From positions 61,372 to 125,371 of the forward strand of contig JADFXV010000001.1 in the NCBI GenBank assembly GCA_015233395.1: a stretch of 64,000 nucleotides of DNA, read 5' to 3'. The notes under the pieces were generated by a model. That model was given only the letters and a program-made list of their open reading frames with translations. It had not been told where the DNA came from and searched no databases. This document shows positions 19,517 to 27,979 of this stretch, in pieces. Source of the DNA: Desulfovibrionaceae bacterium (GTDB taxonomy: Bacteria; Desulfobacterota; Desulfovibrionia; Desulfovibrionales; Desulfovibrionaceae). Every line of letters starts with the position of its first letter. The stretch's first letter is position 1. Made by a program: the position numbers and the translations under genes.

Positions 19517-20212
19517 ATGCATTGGAACGTCATTGCCAACAACCTGACTTACTTGCTCGTCGGGGCGTATCCGCATGGAGAGCTCGGCGGCTTGGCCATG
19601 ACCATTCTGATGGCGCTCGGGGGAATTTTCGGGGCGTTTTGGCTTGGCTTGGTGTTCGGGCTCATGCGGCTGTCGAAAAAGCGCTGGCTGTATTTGCCCG
19701 CCTTGGCCTACATTGAGATCATTCGCGGCACACCGCTGCTCATGCTCATTTTCTGGTTTTATTTCCTGGCGCCGGTCCTGTGGGGCAGAAGCCTGCCAGG
19801 GCACCAAAGCGCCCTTATCTCATTGATTATTTTCACCAGCGCCTACATCGCCGAGATCGTCCGGGCCGGGGTCTTGGGCCTGCCCAAGGGCCAGATGGAA
19901 GCCGCCCGGGGCACGGGCTTAAGCCGCATGCGGGCCATGCGCCACGTCATATTGCCGCAAGCTCTCTTCAATATGGTTCCTTCGTTCGTGAACCAATTCG
20001 TGAGCCTGACCAAGGACACCTCCCTGGCTTTTATCATCGGCGTCAACGAACTCACCAAGGCGGCAACCCAAGTAAACAACCGGACCATGGTCGCTCCGAC
20101 GGAAATCTTCATCACCATCGCCCTGTTGTATTTTGTCATCTGTTATGTCCTGACCGCCTTTAGCCGCCGCTTGGAGAAAAAGATCATGCGCTACCAGGCC
20201 AGGCAGCGCTGA
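19517..20212 (+). CDS. Amino acid ABC transporter permease 2 (HisMQ type)
   Basis: 231 residues. It has the same family layout as the preceding permease: IEIIRGTPLLMLIFWFYF near residue 70, EAA loop EAARGTGLSRMRAMRHVILPQA, then VNQFVSLTKDTSLAFIIG. About five membrane helices are visible. The two permeases are similar but clearly diverged, as expected for GltJ/GltK-like pairs. It is the last gene of the four-gene transporter unit; the 165 bases that follow show no clear terminator. Confidence 0.9.
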   Translation: MHWNVIANNLTYLLVGAYPHGELGGLAMTILMALGGIFGAFWLGLVFGLMRLSKKRWLYLPALAYIEIIRGTPLLMLIFWFYFLAPVLWGRSLPGHQSALISLIIFTSAYIAEIVRAGVLGLPKGQMEAARGTGLSRMRAMRHVILPQALFNMVPSFVNQFVSLTKDTSLAFIIGVNELTKAATQVNNRTMVAPTEIFITIALLYFVICYVLTAFSRRLEKKIMRYQARQR

Positions 20213-20377
20213 GCGGAAAATCCCCGATGCCGTGAGAGCCTCGTCAAAGCACGAGAGGACAAAGCGCGAAGGGTTGCCCTGGTCTATTCGCGTACACTCC
20301 ATTTCTTTCAAAATGAAGTGGGTTCCCCTCCTCGGGGTGTGGCTGCGGTCGTGTAAGGATAGCGCAAGGTTGGCGGA

Positions 20378-20827
20378 GTGCCGGGATATAAAGCCCATAT
20401 AGGCGCAGGCATCGTATTTTACGCCCTGGCGGCCGGTTTGGGAGCGTGGCTTGTCGAATACCGGGCGGCTCCGCCTCAAGCCGTCCTGATGGGCGTTCTG
20501 GCGATTCTGGGGGCGCTTTTCCCGGACGTGGACACGTCAAGCAAAGGCAGACATCTGTATTACGGCGCTTTGGCCGTGGTCGATGCGGTGCTCTTGTTGA
20601 AAGGGCAATACAAATGGGCGGCCGTGATCGGTTTTTGCGGGTTGCTTCCGGCGCTCGGCCCGCACCGCGGCTGGACGCACTCCTGGTGGGCCATGCTCTT
20701 GGTTCCCCTGCCCGTCATCATTTTGCCCGAGATGTTTTACGGCTTGACCTGGAAAATGACCTTTCCTTATTACGCGGCGTTCGTCTCGGGCTACCTCTCC
20801 CATCTGGTGCTGGACAAGAATTTCTAG
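20378..20827 (+). CDS. YdjM/DUF457-type membrane protein (putative metal-dependent hydrolase)
   Basis: 149 residues from GTG 20378. The opening YKAHIGAGIVFYAL and central HRGWTHSWWAM match the DUF457/YdjM family. Its histidine and aspartate residues (H in KAHIG, D in FPDVDT, H in GWTHSWW and LSHLVLDKNF) are proposed to bind metal near the membrane. Four to five hydrophobic segments are visible. The E. coli homolog is LexA-regulated; no LexA box was recognised here. Its stop codon overlaps the stop of the convergent gene within a shared CTAG. Confidence 0.75.
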   Translation: MPGYKAHIGAGIVFYALAAGLGAWLVEYRAAPPQAVLMGVLAILGALFPDVDTSSKGRHLYYGALAVVDAVLLLKGQYKWAAVIGFCGLLPALGPHRGWTHSWWAMLLVPLPVIILPEMFYGLTWKMTFPYYAAFVSGYLSHLVLDKNF

Positions 20828-21627
20828 CGATCTCGCCTTGGCGCCGGCAGGGCCGCCTCCAAAAGCAGGATCATTTTCTTGCTTGCGCCGCGCTGCATTT
20901 CCTCAATGAAGAAGCGCAGGCCATCCGGATGGCTGATTTCCAAGCGGTGCACCCCGGTTTTTGGGGTAGCGTGGTAGAGCAGGACACGCCCGTCCCTTGC
21001 CGGCAGGATCAAGACGACGTGGTAATGTCGCGGCCCGCCCGGGGTCGTCTTGCTGACGCTGCCGAGGACCATGGTCCCTGGCCGCATTTGGCCAAGCGCC
21101 GCGCCCCAGGCGGCGGCGTCCGACAGCGCAAATCCTCGTTGCGTCGCCCCGTCGTTTCCTTGCGCGGCGTCCGGCGCCCCGGGCGGCGAAAGGATCCTGG
21201 GGTTTGCCGCAAGCGAGGCGATGTTCCAAATCAGGTCCCAGCCGAAGTCCCAATCCTTGCCCAGTGGCGAGTCCGGCCCGGAATCGCCGAGCCGGTCATG
21301 GGCCGCTTGGGCCAGGCCAATGTTGCGGCCAAGAAGATACCGCGAAAGCGACAAAACAAACCCGCTGCAATTGAGCCCGGGGGTCTGGAAAATTTGGTCC
21401 GGCCGCTCAAAGAGCGTATAGCGGCCCTGTTCGTCCAGAGTCCCGTCGTCCCGGTAGGGGATGCCCTTGAAAGCATCGGCCATGTCCGTGGGCGAAGCGC
21501 CCGGGGCAACGCCTTTGGCGGTGAGATCGGCCGGGACGGGAACGGCTTGCGCCGCCAGGGACATGGCCGCCACGCCAAGAAGGCAGACAACCGGAAAACC
21601 GAGCACTGCGCATAAGCGCAGCCTCAT
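20824..21627 (-). CDS. Exported NlpC/P60-like (C40) protein
   Basis: 267 residues from ATG 21627. An N-terminal signal peptide (MRLRLCAVLGFPVVCLLGVA, cut near AQA) precedes the mature domain. GLNCSGFVLSLSRYLLG carries the cysteine context typical of NlpC/P60 or related papain-like amidases. A histidine in HYHVVLIL about 130 residues later is a candidate partner. Such enzymes cut peptides in the cell wall; a structural role without catalysis is also possible. It follows the aldolase-like gene by 22 bases and is the last of a five-gene minus-strand run that begins with dsrN. Confidence 0.6.
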   Translation of the reverse strand: MRLRLCAVLGFPVVCLLGVAAMSLAAQAVPVPADLTAKGVAPGASPTDMADAFKGIPYRDDGTLDEQGRYTLFERPDQIFQTPGLNCSGFVLSLSRYLLGRNIGLAQAAHDRLGDSGPDSPLGKDWDFGWDLIWNIASLAANPRILSPPGAPDAAQGNDGATQRGFALSDAAAWGAALGQMRPGTMVLGSVSKTTPGGPRHYHVVLILPARDGRVLLYHATPKTGVHRLEISHPDGLRFFIEEMQRGASKKMILLLEAALPAPRRDR

Positions 21628-21649
21628 GGGCAAGGTGGCGGGGGGGGGT

Positions 21650-22828
21650 TCACGACAACGCGGCCACGGTTTTGAAATAGGCCTCCCGGCTCGCGTTCTC
21701 AACCGTGAGCAAGGTGGCGAAGGGTTCGTTGAAGTCGGTCTCGCCGGCGGCGAACAAGCCGTGTCCGTGGACCATGACAGCGCGGTTGCCGCGCATGGCC
21801 TGGGGCATGGTGTGGCACAGCCCGGTTGGGCCGCTTCCGACTTCGCCCGGCACGATGGGCACGTCGCCAAGAAGCCTGGCGGATGGGCATTTGAGGTGGC
21901 AAGCTCCGCGCAAATCGCAATCCTTTTTGGCGCAGCGCATGGACATGAGCACGGAAAATTTCGGGTGGCCGTGGAGAATGGCCCGGGCCGTCGTGGTCAG
22001 GGCCACCTGGGCGTGGGCCGAAAATTCGCTGGATGCGGTCAATCCGGCGCAGGATGAGCCGTCGAGAGGGCAGGGGTCGACATGGCCCGGCAACTCGTCC
22101 AGCGAACTTCCTGTCTGGCTGATATAGAGCACGTCGTCTAGGCTATAGGAGATGTTGCCGAAAAATGAATCGACCAGACGGTAGTCCACCGTGGCTTTTC
22201 CGGCCTGGTCCAGAGCCTCGTAAACTTGCGCGGCGGTGGCGAAAGGCCCCTTGGCCAGGACCGGCGCAACGGGCCGGACCGGGTCGAGATGCGAAACCGC
22301 CCGGTTAAAGGCGGCCTGAAAGGCCGCGCTTGGACGCCCTGACGGGTCTGAATGGCCTGCTTCCAGGGCGGCAAGGTAATCTCCGAAAAATTTGACAAAG
22401 CAGGCGAACAGGACCGAACTGTAGGTGACAAAGGCCTGTTCCGGGCTGACCACGCCGTGGGCGATCACGCCCGCGCCGGGAATGATGACGCTTTTGCGCC
22501 GCCGCAGGCAGGCCAGGATCTCCGGGGCGTGGAAGCGGCTGGCCACGGGAATGTCGTGTTGGAAGGTCCGGGTTTCGCAGTCCTCGGGTGTGATGGTTCG
22601 CCCGAGAGAGCTCAGATAATCCACGATCGTGCGATAGGGTTCGGCCGGACGGCAATAGAGCAACGAATTGATGTGCAGCCCGTCGAATATTTGGGCGAGT
22701 TCGGCCGTTGCCGGGTCCTTGCGGTTGAAGATCAGTTCCGCGTCCAGGCCGGCGAGAAGCGGCGCGCCGGGATCGGCCAGCCCGGCGTCCACGAGTTTTT
22801 TTTCGTACTTGGCGATCAGCCGTTCCAT
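21650..22828 (-). CDS. Class II aldolase/adducin-family protein, two-part
   Basis: 392 residues from ATG 22828, which overlaps the end of the AOR gene by 13 bases. The C-terminal half has the class II aldolase pattern: RLVDSFFGNISYSL, then GHPKFSVLMSM and MVHGHGLFAAG, where the histidines would bind the divalent metal. The N-terminal half (residues 1-150) also contains an aldolase-like HAPEILACLRRRKSVIIPGAG. Extra cysteines (KKDCDLRGACHLKC) are unusual for sugar aldolases and may bind metal or a cluster. Overlap with AOR suggests it makes or uses an aldehyde, possibly supplying AOR with substrate. That link is inference. Confidence 0.65.
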   Translation of the reverse strand: MERLIAKYEKKLVDAGLADPGAPLLAGLDAELIFNRKDPATAELAQIFDGLHINSLLYCRPAEPYRTIVDYLSSLGRTITPEDCETRTFQHDIPVASRFHAPEILACLRRRKSVIIPGAGVIAHGVVSPEQAFVTYSSVLFACFVKFFGDYLAALEAGHSDPSGRPSAAFQAAFNRAVSHLDPVRPVAPVLAKGPFATAAQVYEALDQAGKATVDYRLVDSFFGNISYSLDDVLYISQTGSSLDELPGHVDPCPLDGSSCAGLTASSEFSAHAQVALTTTARAILHGHPKFSVLMSMRCAKKDCDLRGACHLKCPSARLLGDVPIVPGEVGSGPTGLCHTMPQAMRGNRAVMVHGHGLFAAGETDFNEPFATLLTVENASREAYFKTVAALS

Positions 22829-24573
22829 GTCAGGCCAAGTTCCTTCGCTTTTTCCGCCAAAGGCAATCCTTGAGGCGAAAGGCCCCGGATACGATAATAG
22901 GCCGCCCTGGCGGCGAGGAACTCCTCGCGCGGCAGAGCGCGTATTTCGATGCCTTCGCCGTGCGAGCCGTCCTCGATGAAAAAACGCGCAGGCAGGTCGT
23001 CGTCGCGGTCGCAAAAGCCGTTTACGGCGTTCATAATGCGTTCATTATAATAGATGCGCTCGCCGCATTCGAGCAGGTCCTGGGCGCCGTAGGGAAGGCC
23101 GGTGACGGCCGAAAAAGCTTTGGCGTATTCTTCGAGTCCGGCGGCCAGGAAGATGAATTTGCAGGCGGTCAGGCTGTCGATCACCGCATTGACGTCCTCG
23201 GCGATCTTCACGATTCGGGCCTTGCCCGAATAGGTGAAGCGGTCGGTGGCCACGGGCTTGCGCAATATTTCATGGCTGATGGGATAAGCGCGCAGGTGGC
23301 AGCCGCCCCGGGTGGACGTGGCGTAGGCCAGGGACATGCCGTACGCCCCTCGTGGATCATAGGCCGGAAGTTCCAGGCCTTTGACGGACATGGCCGCCTC
23401 ACCATGATTTCGCCCCTTGGCGTATTGCGCCGCCCCTTGAGCCAGTTCAGGGTTTTCGCCCCGGCCGATGGCCTTGATCAGCGCGAGGATTGTCTCTTTT
23501 GAGAGCCGCTCGCCACTGATTTCAGCATGGCAAGCCAGGGTCGAGGCGGCCGAAATGGTGTCCATGCCCAGATCGTTGCACAGGGCGTTGGCCGCGACCA
23601 CGGTATCCAAGTCGGTGTTGCCGCACAGGGCGGTGAAATGCGACATGGTTTCGTACTCCGGCATGACCACGCCGCCGCGAGTGATTTTTTTGCACAGGAT
23701 ATGGCAGCCCTTGCAGCCGGTTTTGCGCGGCAGGTATTTTTCCTTGAAGGCGAAGGCGTTCAAGGAGCTTGCCTGGTCAAAATGGGTTTTGCGGAAATTG
23801 TCGGTGGGCATCATGCGGCGGCTGTCCATCAAGTCATAGAGCGACCCCGTGCCGTAGCAGGAAAAGCCGTGCTCCCCCGAAAGCACCGGCGAGGCCATGG
23901 TCAGACGCAGGATGTCCTCCCGGGCCGCGCCAAGGGCCTTCGGGTCGTGAACCGCGACACGCCCTGAGCCTTTGATGGTCAGGTATTTCAAATTCTTGGC
24001 CGCAAAAATCAACCCCAGTCCACCGCGACCGGCGGCGAAATGTTCGTCCACCATGATATTGGCGAAGGCCACCCGGTTTTCCGCAGCCGGGCCGATGGCG
24101 GCGAAGGAGCCTTTGCCGGCCAGGCGGGAGGCGAGTTGATGGACGCCCATGCCGGTTAAGGCGCCGGCGTCGCAGAATTGCACACGGCCGTCGACGATTT
24201 CGATTCCTTTCTGGGCCGCGCTCTTGCCGGTGATGACAAGGCCGTCCAAACCGGCCTGTTTCATGCGCGTGCCCAGTCCGCCGCCGACCGAGGCGTCGCC
24301 GATAGTCCCGGTCAAGGGCGAGCGCGACATGATGGTCATGCGCCCGGAGGTCGGCGAGAGCGTGCCGGTCAGGGGACCGGTGAACAGGCACAGCGGCAGT
24401 TCGGGATCATCCCAGTTTTTGTTGGCGAACGGGCGCAAATGATGCCCAGCCAGCCCCTTGCCGCCGAGAACAGCCCGGTAGACCTCAATTTCGGGGGAAA
24501 TGAGCGTGGCTTCTCGGGAGGAAAGATCGATGCGCAGGACCTTGCCGGTCCAACCGAAATAAGGCGTCGGCAT
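22816..24573 (-). CDS. aor: Aldehyde:ferredoxin oxidoreductase (tungsten/molybdenum bis-pterin)
   Basis: 585 residues, a normal length for AOR-family enzymes. N-terminal domain features are GWTGKVLRIDL, YRAVLGGKGLAGHHL and SRSPLTGTIGDASVGG. The [4Fe-4S] cysteines are CKGCHILC plus a late cysteine in SLTACKFI, as in Pyrococcus AOR. The enzyme oxidises aldehydes to acids in the cytoplasm and reduces ferredoxin. No pterin-synthesis or ferredoxin gene is next to it. Its place directly after dsrN and the ComFB-like gene, and its overlap with the aldolase-like gene, suggest co-transcription with that run. The substrate is not predictable. Confidence 0.92.
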   Translation of the reverse strand: MPTPYFGWTGKVLRIDLSSREATLISPEIEVYRAVLGGKGLAGHHLRPFANKNWDDPELPLCLFTGPLTGTLSPTSGRMTIMSRSPLTGTIGDASVGGGLGTRMKQAGLDGLVITGKSAAQKGIEIVDGRVQFCDAGALTGMGVHQLASRLAGKGSFAAIGPAAENRVAFANIMVDEHFAAGRGGLGLIFAAKNLKYLTIKGSGRVAVHDPKALGAAREDILRLTMASPVLSGEHGFSCYGTGSLYDLMDSRRMMPTDNFRKTHFDQASSLNAFAFKEKYLPRKTGCKGCHILCKKITRGGVVMPEYETMSHFTALCGNTDLDTVVAANALCNDLGMDTISAASTLACHAEISGERLSKETILALIKAIGRGENPELAQGAAQYAKGRNHGEAAMSVKGLELPAYDPRGAYGMSLAYATSTRGGCHLRAYPISHEILRKPVATDRFTYSGKARIVKIAEDVNAVIDSLTACKFIFLAAGLEEYAKAFSAVTGLPYGAQDLLECGERIYYNERIMNAVNGFCDRDDDLPARFFIEDGSHGEGIEIRALPREEFLAARAAYYRIRGLSPQGLPLAEKAKELGLTWNG

Positions 24574-24612
24574 TGATATGTGCGGTTAGGGGAGAAAGAA
24601 GACCGCGCCCGG

Positions 24613-24891
24613 TTAGTGCGGATTGTTCCGGACGCGCCGGATGGCCTGGTCGATCTGTTCCAGGATCATGGCGTCGGTGATGGCTTCCTCGAAGACCAGG
24701 GTCAAGTGCTGGGCGTAACGGGGAGAGAGGTTGTTCAAGGTCAAGGCGTAGATGTCTTCATAATCTGAGCGCACCGGGTCAAAACCCGGGTGGTTGGAGA
24801 GGGCCACGGGAATGAGATTGGCAACCCGCATTTCATTGCGGTTCCGCACTTCATGGATCAGGTATTCGAGCTCTGGGTGTTCGACGGGCAT
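24613..24891 (-). CDS. ComFB-like small protein without zinc cysteines
   Basis: 92 residues. YEDIYALTLNNLSPRYAQ is close to the core of late competence ComFB proteins (D-[IV]-x-A-L-x-L-N-x-L-P-P-x-Y). The Bacillus protein has a zinc-binding cysteine pair before that core; here the region has no cysteine at all. Some ComFB-type domains have been reported to bind cyclic di-GMP, so a second-messenger role is possible but untested. It lies between dsrN (75 bases upstream) and AOR (40 bases downstream), on the same strand. Confidence 0.6.
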   Translation of the reverse strand: MPVEHPELEYLIHEVRNRNEMRVANLIPVALSNHPGFDPVRSDYEDIYALTLNNLSPRYAQHLTLVFEEAITDAMILEQIDQAIRRVRNNPH

Positions 24892-24966
24892 GGTTGACTC
24901 CGTGCCTGAGCGCCGGCGGTTCCTGTTTGAATGCCGCTACGAACGTATTTGGGATTGGTTGGCGTG

Positions 24967-26412
24967 TCAATCGGGATTGCGCCACGCGGCAGTCGCCTCG
25001 AGAGTTTGGGCGAAACCGGCTGCGGCAGCCACGAAGCGTCCGGCCCATTTGGGGGCGCTTAAGGCATGGATATGGGTGTAGGCGGCAAAGGTGTTGTTTT
25101 CGATGATGCCGTCCTTGCCGCCCATCATGCCGCTTCCCCGGGTCATGTCCAGGGTGAACCGAAGCGGTTTTGCGCCTTCGCCCGAGGCGCTCTCGTTTCT
25201 GGGTTCGGCCAGGCACATGGAGTAATGGAATTCATGGCCTTTAATGGTCTCGCCGATCTCATGGAAAGGATTTTCGGCGACGACCAGGGCCTGGGAATAT
25301 CCCAGCCCCTGCGGCCGTTCGCACAGGGTTGTGGCCAAGGGAAATATTCCGGCCATGGGATAGCTTTTCGCGCCGATCCGCAGTTCCCGGCAGAGGTACA
25401 TGAAACCACCGCACTCGGCGTAAATCGGCATGCCTGCCCGGGACAAGGCGAGAACGCGCGTTCTCACGGCGGCGTTGTCCGCCAGAGCTTGCGCTTGGGT
25501 CTCGGGAAAGCCGCCGCCCAAGTAAAGACCGTGGATTTCGGGCCAGCCGGCGCTGGTTAAAAGACTCAATTCGACCAATTCCGCTCCGGCGCGCTCCAAG
25601 GCTTCGAGATTTTCCGGATAATAAAACCACAGGGCCGCGTCGCGGATATAGCCGATGCGCGGCGTCCGAGCGAGTGCAGCGGATTGCGGCCAAATCGCGA
25701 CGCCCGCGGACGCGACCTGGGGCGCGCAGGCGCTTATGGCCAAGAGTCTGTCCAAATCCGTCCAGTCGGCCACAAAGGAGGCTAATTGATTAAGAATGAT
25801 GTCCTGACCGGCGTATTCGCGGTTGGAGATCAGTCCCATATGGCGCTCAGGGATCGGATTTTTGGGCATTTTGGGCAATTCGCCGAGCACCGGAATACCA
25901 GTGTAATGCTTGATCGATTCGCGCAGGATGCGCCGGTGGCGGTCCCCGGCGGTGCGGTTGAGAATGACCCCGGCCAGGTTGAGCCCCGGCTCGAACGTGG
26001 CGCAGCCCTTGACCAGGGCTGCGGCCGTGCGGGTCATCTTGGTGGCGTCCAGCACCAGGATGACGGGTGAACTCAAGCGTCGGGCCAGTTCAGCGGTCGA
26101 ACAGGTGCCGGAGACATCCTTGCCGTCGAACAGGCCCCGGTTGCCTTCAATGACGGCAAGATCGAACCCGGCCATCTTGTCGCAAAAAAGGCCGGTGACG
26201 ACGTCCGGTTCCAGCAGGAAGGGATCGAGATTGGAGGCGTCGGCTCCGGCAGCCAGACCAAGCCAGGCGGCGTCGATGTAGTCCGGGCCTTTCTTGAACG
26301 GGCGCACCCGCCTGCCGGTGTTTTTCCAGGCGCGGCAAAGTCCCAGACTGACAATGGTCTTGCCCGCTCCGCCGCTCAAACCGGCCAGAGTCAATCGAGG
26401 CATCCCGTTCAC
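24967..26412 (-). CDS. dsrN: DsrN, siroheme amidase (cobyrinate a,c-diamide synthase family)
   Basis: 481 residues from GTG 26412 (GGAGAAG seven bases upstream); an ATG at 26403 is the alternative. The N-terminal P-loop domain starts TLAGLSGGAGKT, typical of CobB/CbiA. The C-terminal class I glutamine amidotransferase part has YAECGGFMYL with the nucleophilic cysteine, and GHEFHYS with the catalytic histidine. In dsr clusters this gene amidates siroheme to siroamide for DsrAB. It lies just after dsrD but is separated by two intrinsic terminators, so its transcription needs read-through or a promoter inside that short gap. Confidence 0.88.
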   Translation of the reverse strand: MNGMPRLTLAGLSGGAGKTIVSLGLCRAWKNTGRRVRPFKKGPDYIDAAWLGLAAGADASNLDPFLLEPDVVTGLFCDKMAGFDLAVIEGNRGLFDGKDVSGTCSTAELARRLSSPVILVLDATKMTRTAAALVKGCATFEPGLNLAGVILNRTAGDRHRRILRESIKHYTGIPVLGELPKMPKNPIPERHMGLISNREYAGQDIILNQLASFVADWTDLDRLLAISACAPQVASAGVAIWPQSAALARTPRIGYIRDAALWFYYPENLEALERAGAELVELSLLTSAGWPEIHGLYLGGGFPETQAQALADNAAVRTRVLALSRAGMPIYAECGGFMYLCRELRIGAKSYPMAGIFPLATTLCERPQGLGYSQALVVAENPFHEIGETIKGHEFHYSMCLAEPRNESASGEGAKPLRFTLDMTRGSGMMGGKDGIIENNTFAAYTHIHALSAPKWAGRFVAAAAGFAQTLEATAAWRNPD

Positions 26413-26448
26413 GCGGTGCTTCTCCGGAGGCGGCGCTACGGCCGCGAG

Positions 26449-26472
26449 AAAAAAAATGCCCCCTGCGGGGGC
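26449..26472 (-). terminator. Second intrinsic terminator after dsrD
   Basis: Read on the minus strand: GCCCCC-GCA-GGGGGC, then A and a run of eight or more T. It ends only about 37 bases before the dsrN start codon. Confidence 0.85.
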
Positions 26473-26482
26473 TGGCGGCGGG

Positions 26483-26515
26483 AAAAAACGCCAGGGGGAC
26501 CCGTGTCCCCCTGGC
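26483..26515 (-). terminator. First intrinsic terminator after dsrABD
   Basis: Read on the minus strand: an 11-pair perfect stem GCCAGGGGGAC-ACGG-GTCCCCCTGGC, then G and six T. It starts nine bases after the dsrD stop. Confidence 0.92.
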
Positions 26516-26523
26516 TTAAAAAA

Positions 26524-26757
26524 CTATTCGCCTTCTTCGGTGGAATGCTGTTTGCCGGCGCCCACCATGCCGTACAGGGTGGTGCTGCCGCTGGACCAGA
26601 ACTCGAGTTTGCCATCGTTCACCAGCGCGGTCAGGATTTTCTTGACGTCGCGCTGTTTCATATCGGGCAGGGCCTTGCATAAATCGTTAAAATAGAACTT
26701 GGTTTTGCCCTTTTTGCCTTCCAAGAAATCCATGATGATTTTCTTTTCAGCTTCCAT
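26524..26757 (-). CDS. dsrD: DsrD, small winged-helix protein of the dsr operon
   Basis: 77 residues. KKGKTKFYFNDLCKALP and DMKQRDVKKILTALVNDG match DsrD, whose structure is a winged-helix fold. Work on this family showed that DsrD stimulates DsrAB activity allosterically rather than acting as a DNA-binding regulator. Its place 63 bases after dsrB, inside the operon and before the terminators, is the normal arrangement. No membrane segment or cysteine is present. Confidence 0.95.
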   Translation of the reverse strand: MEAEKKIIMDFLEGKKGKTKFYFNDLCKALPDMKQRDVKKILTALVNDGKLEFWSSGSTTLYGMVGAGKQHSTEEGE

Positions 26758-26820
26758 GGAGCGCCTCGTATTTTTGTCCCGGCGCGGGCTTGCGCCCGCG
26801 CCGGGAGGGTTGAGACCTGA

Positions 26821-27966
26821 CTAGAACTTAAACTGGGTGCTCTGGCGCCAGGTGTAGTAAGCCGGATCGCGGAAGTCGTCGATCAGGTGGTGGGTGAACT
26901 CAAGGCCGGTCAGTTCGAAGAACTTTTCCCAGCCGATGCGCTCGGCCCACTCGCCCACGCGCTCGTACTTCTTGGCGTTTTTCGAGTAGACTTCGATGAT
27001 GTGCTTGATGGCCTTGGTGAGCGTGGGCCAACGGGGCGGCTCGTTGGGGATGTAGGCGACCACGACCTTGGCCAGTTTAGGCATGGAGATGCGGTTGGAC
27101 ACCTTGCCGCCGACCATGATGACGCAGCCGTCTCCCTGGTAGTCGGCCAGAGGAAGAGCCGGGCACATGGTGTAGCAGTTGCCGCAGTACATGCAGCGGT
27201 CTTCGTTGACCGAGACGGAGTTGATCTTTTTGCCGTCGAAGTCGGTCTTGGTGGGCTTGATGGCGCCGGTCGGGCAAGCGGCCACGGCCAGCGGGATCTC
27301 GCACACGTTGTCCAGGACTTCGTTGTCAACGATGGGAGGCTTGCGGTGGATGCCGACGATGCCGATGTCCGAGGCATGCACGGCGCCGCACATATTGAGG
27401 CAGCAGGCCAGGGCAAGACGGATGGGGGCCGGCAGCTTCATGGACTGGAAGTAGTCGAAGACTTCGTCCATGACCGCTTTGACCGGGCCGGAGGCGTCCA
27501 TGGCCGGGGTGTGGCAGTGGACCCAACCCTGGGTGTGGATCATGTTGCTGATGGCCGCGCCGGTGCCGCCGATCGGGAACTTGTTGGAGCCGCCGGCGAA
27601 CTTGCGATCCTTCAGGTCGGCGACCAGGGATTTCATGGCGGCTTCGTTCTCGACCATGAACTCAATGTTGTTGCGGGTGGTCCAGCGCAGGTGGCCGCCG
27701 CAGTGCTTGTCGGCGATGTCGCAAGCTTCGCGGATGAGCGAGACGCTCATCAGGCGGGCGGCGCCGCAACGCACGGTGAAGCATTTCTCGCCGTTTTCGG
27801 CGACATGCACCAGGATGCCGGGCTCGAGAATCTCGTGGTAGTCCCACTTGCCCTTGTTGCGCTTGATGACCGGAGGATAGAAATCCTCAAAAGAGCGCGG
27901 CCCGATGTCGGTGATCCGCCCCTCCATCGGTTTTTCGGGATTGTATCCGGAAGATATAAAGGCCAT
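26821..27966 (-). CDS. dsrB: Dissimilatory sulfite reductase beta subunit
   Basis: 381 residues from ATG 27966, opening [20 protein letters not shown], which agrees with Desulfovibrio DsrB in start and length. Siroheme-[4Fe-4S] ligands lie in the CLNMCGAVH region with an earlier cysteine. A ferredoxin insert carries [12 protein letters not shown]. DsrB holds the catalytically active siroheme and, with DsrA and DsrC, reduces sulfite to a DsrC trisulfide in the cytoplasm. It is 13 bases after dsrA. Confidence 0.97.
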   Translation of the reverse strand: MAFISSGYNPEKPMEGRITDIGPRSFEDFYPPVIKRNKGKWDYHEILEPGILVHVAENGEKCFTVRCGAARLMSVSLIREACDIADKHCGGHLRWTTRNNIEFMVENEAAMKSLVADLKDRKFAGGSNKFPIGGTGAAISNMIHTQGWVHCHTPAMDASGPVKAVMDEVFDYFQSMKLPAPIRLALACCLNMCGAVHASDIGIVGIHRKPPIVDNEVLDNVCEIPLAVAACPTGAIKPTKTDFDGKKINSVSVNEDRCMYCGNCYTMCPALPLADYQGDGCVIMVGGKVSNRISMPKLAKVVVAYIPNEPPRWPTLTKAIKHIIEVYSKNAKKYERVGEWAERIGWEKFFELTGLEFTHHLIDDFRDPAYYTWRQSTQFKF

Positions 27967-27979
27967 GGTTTCGTCCCCC

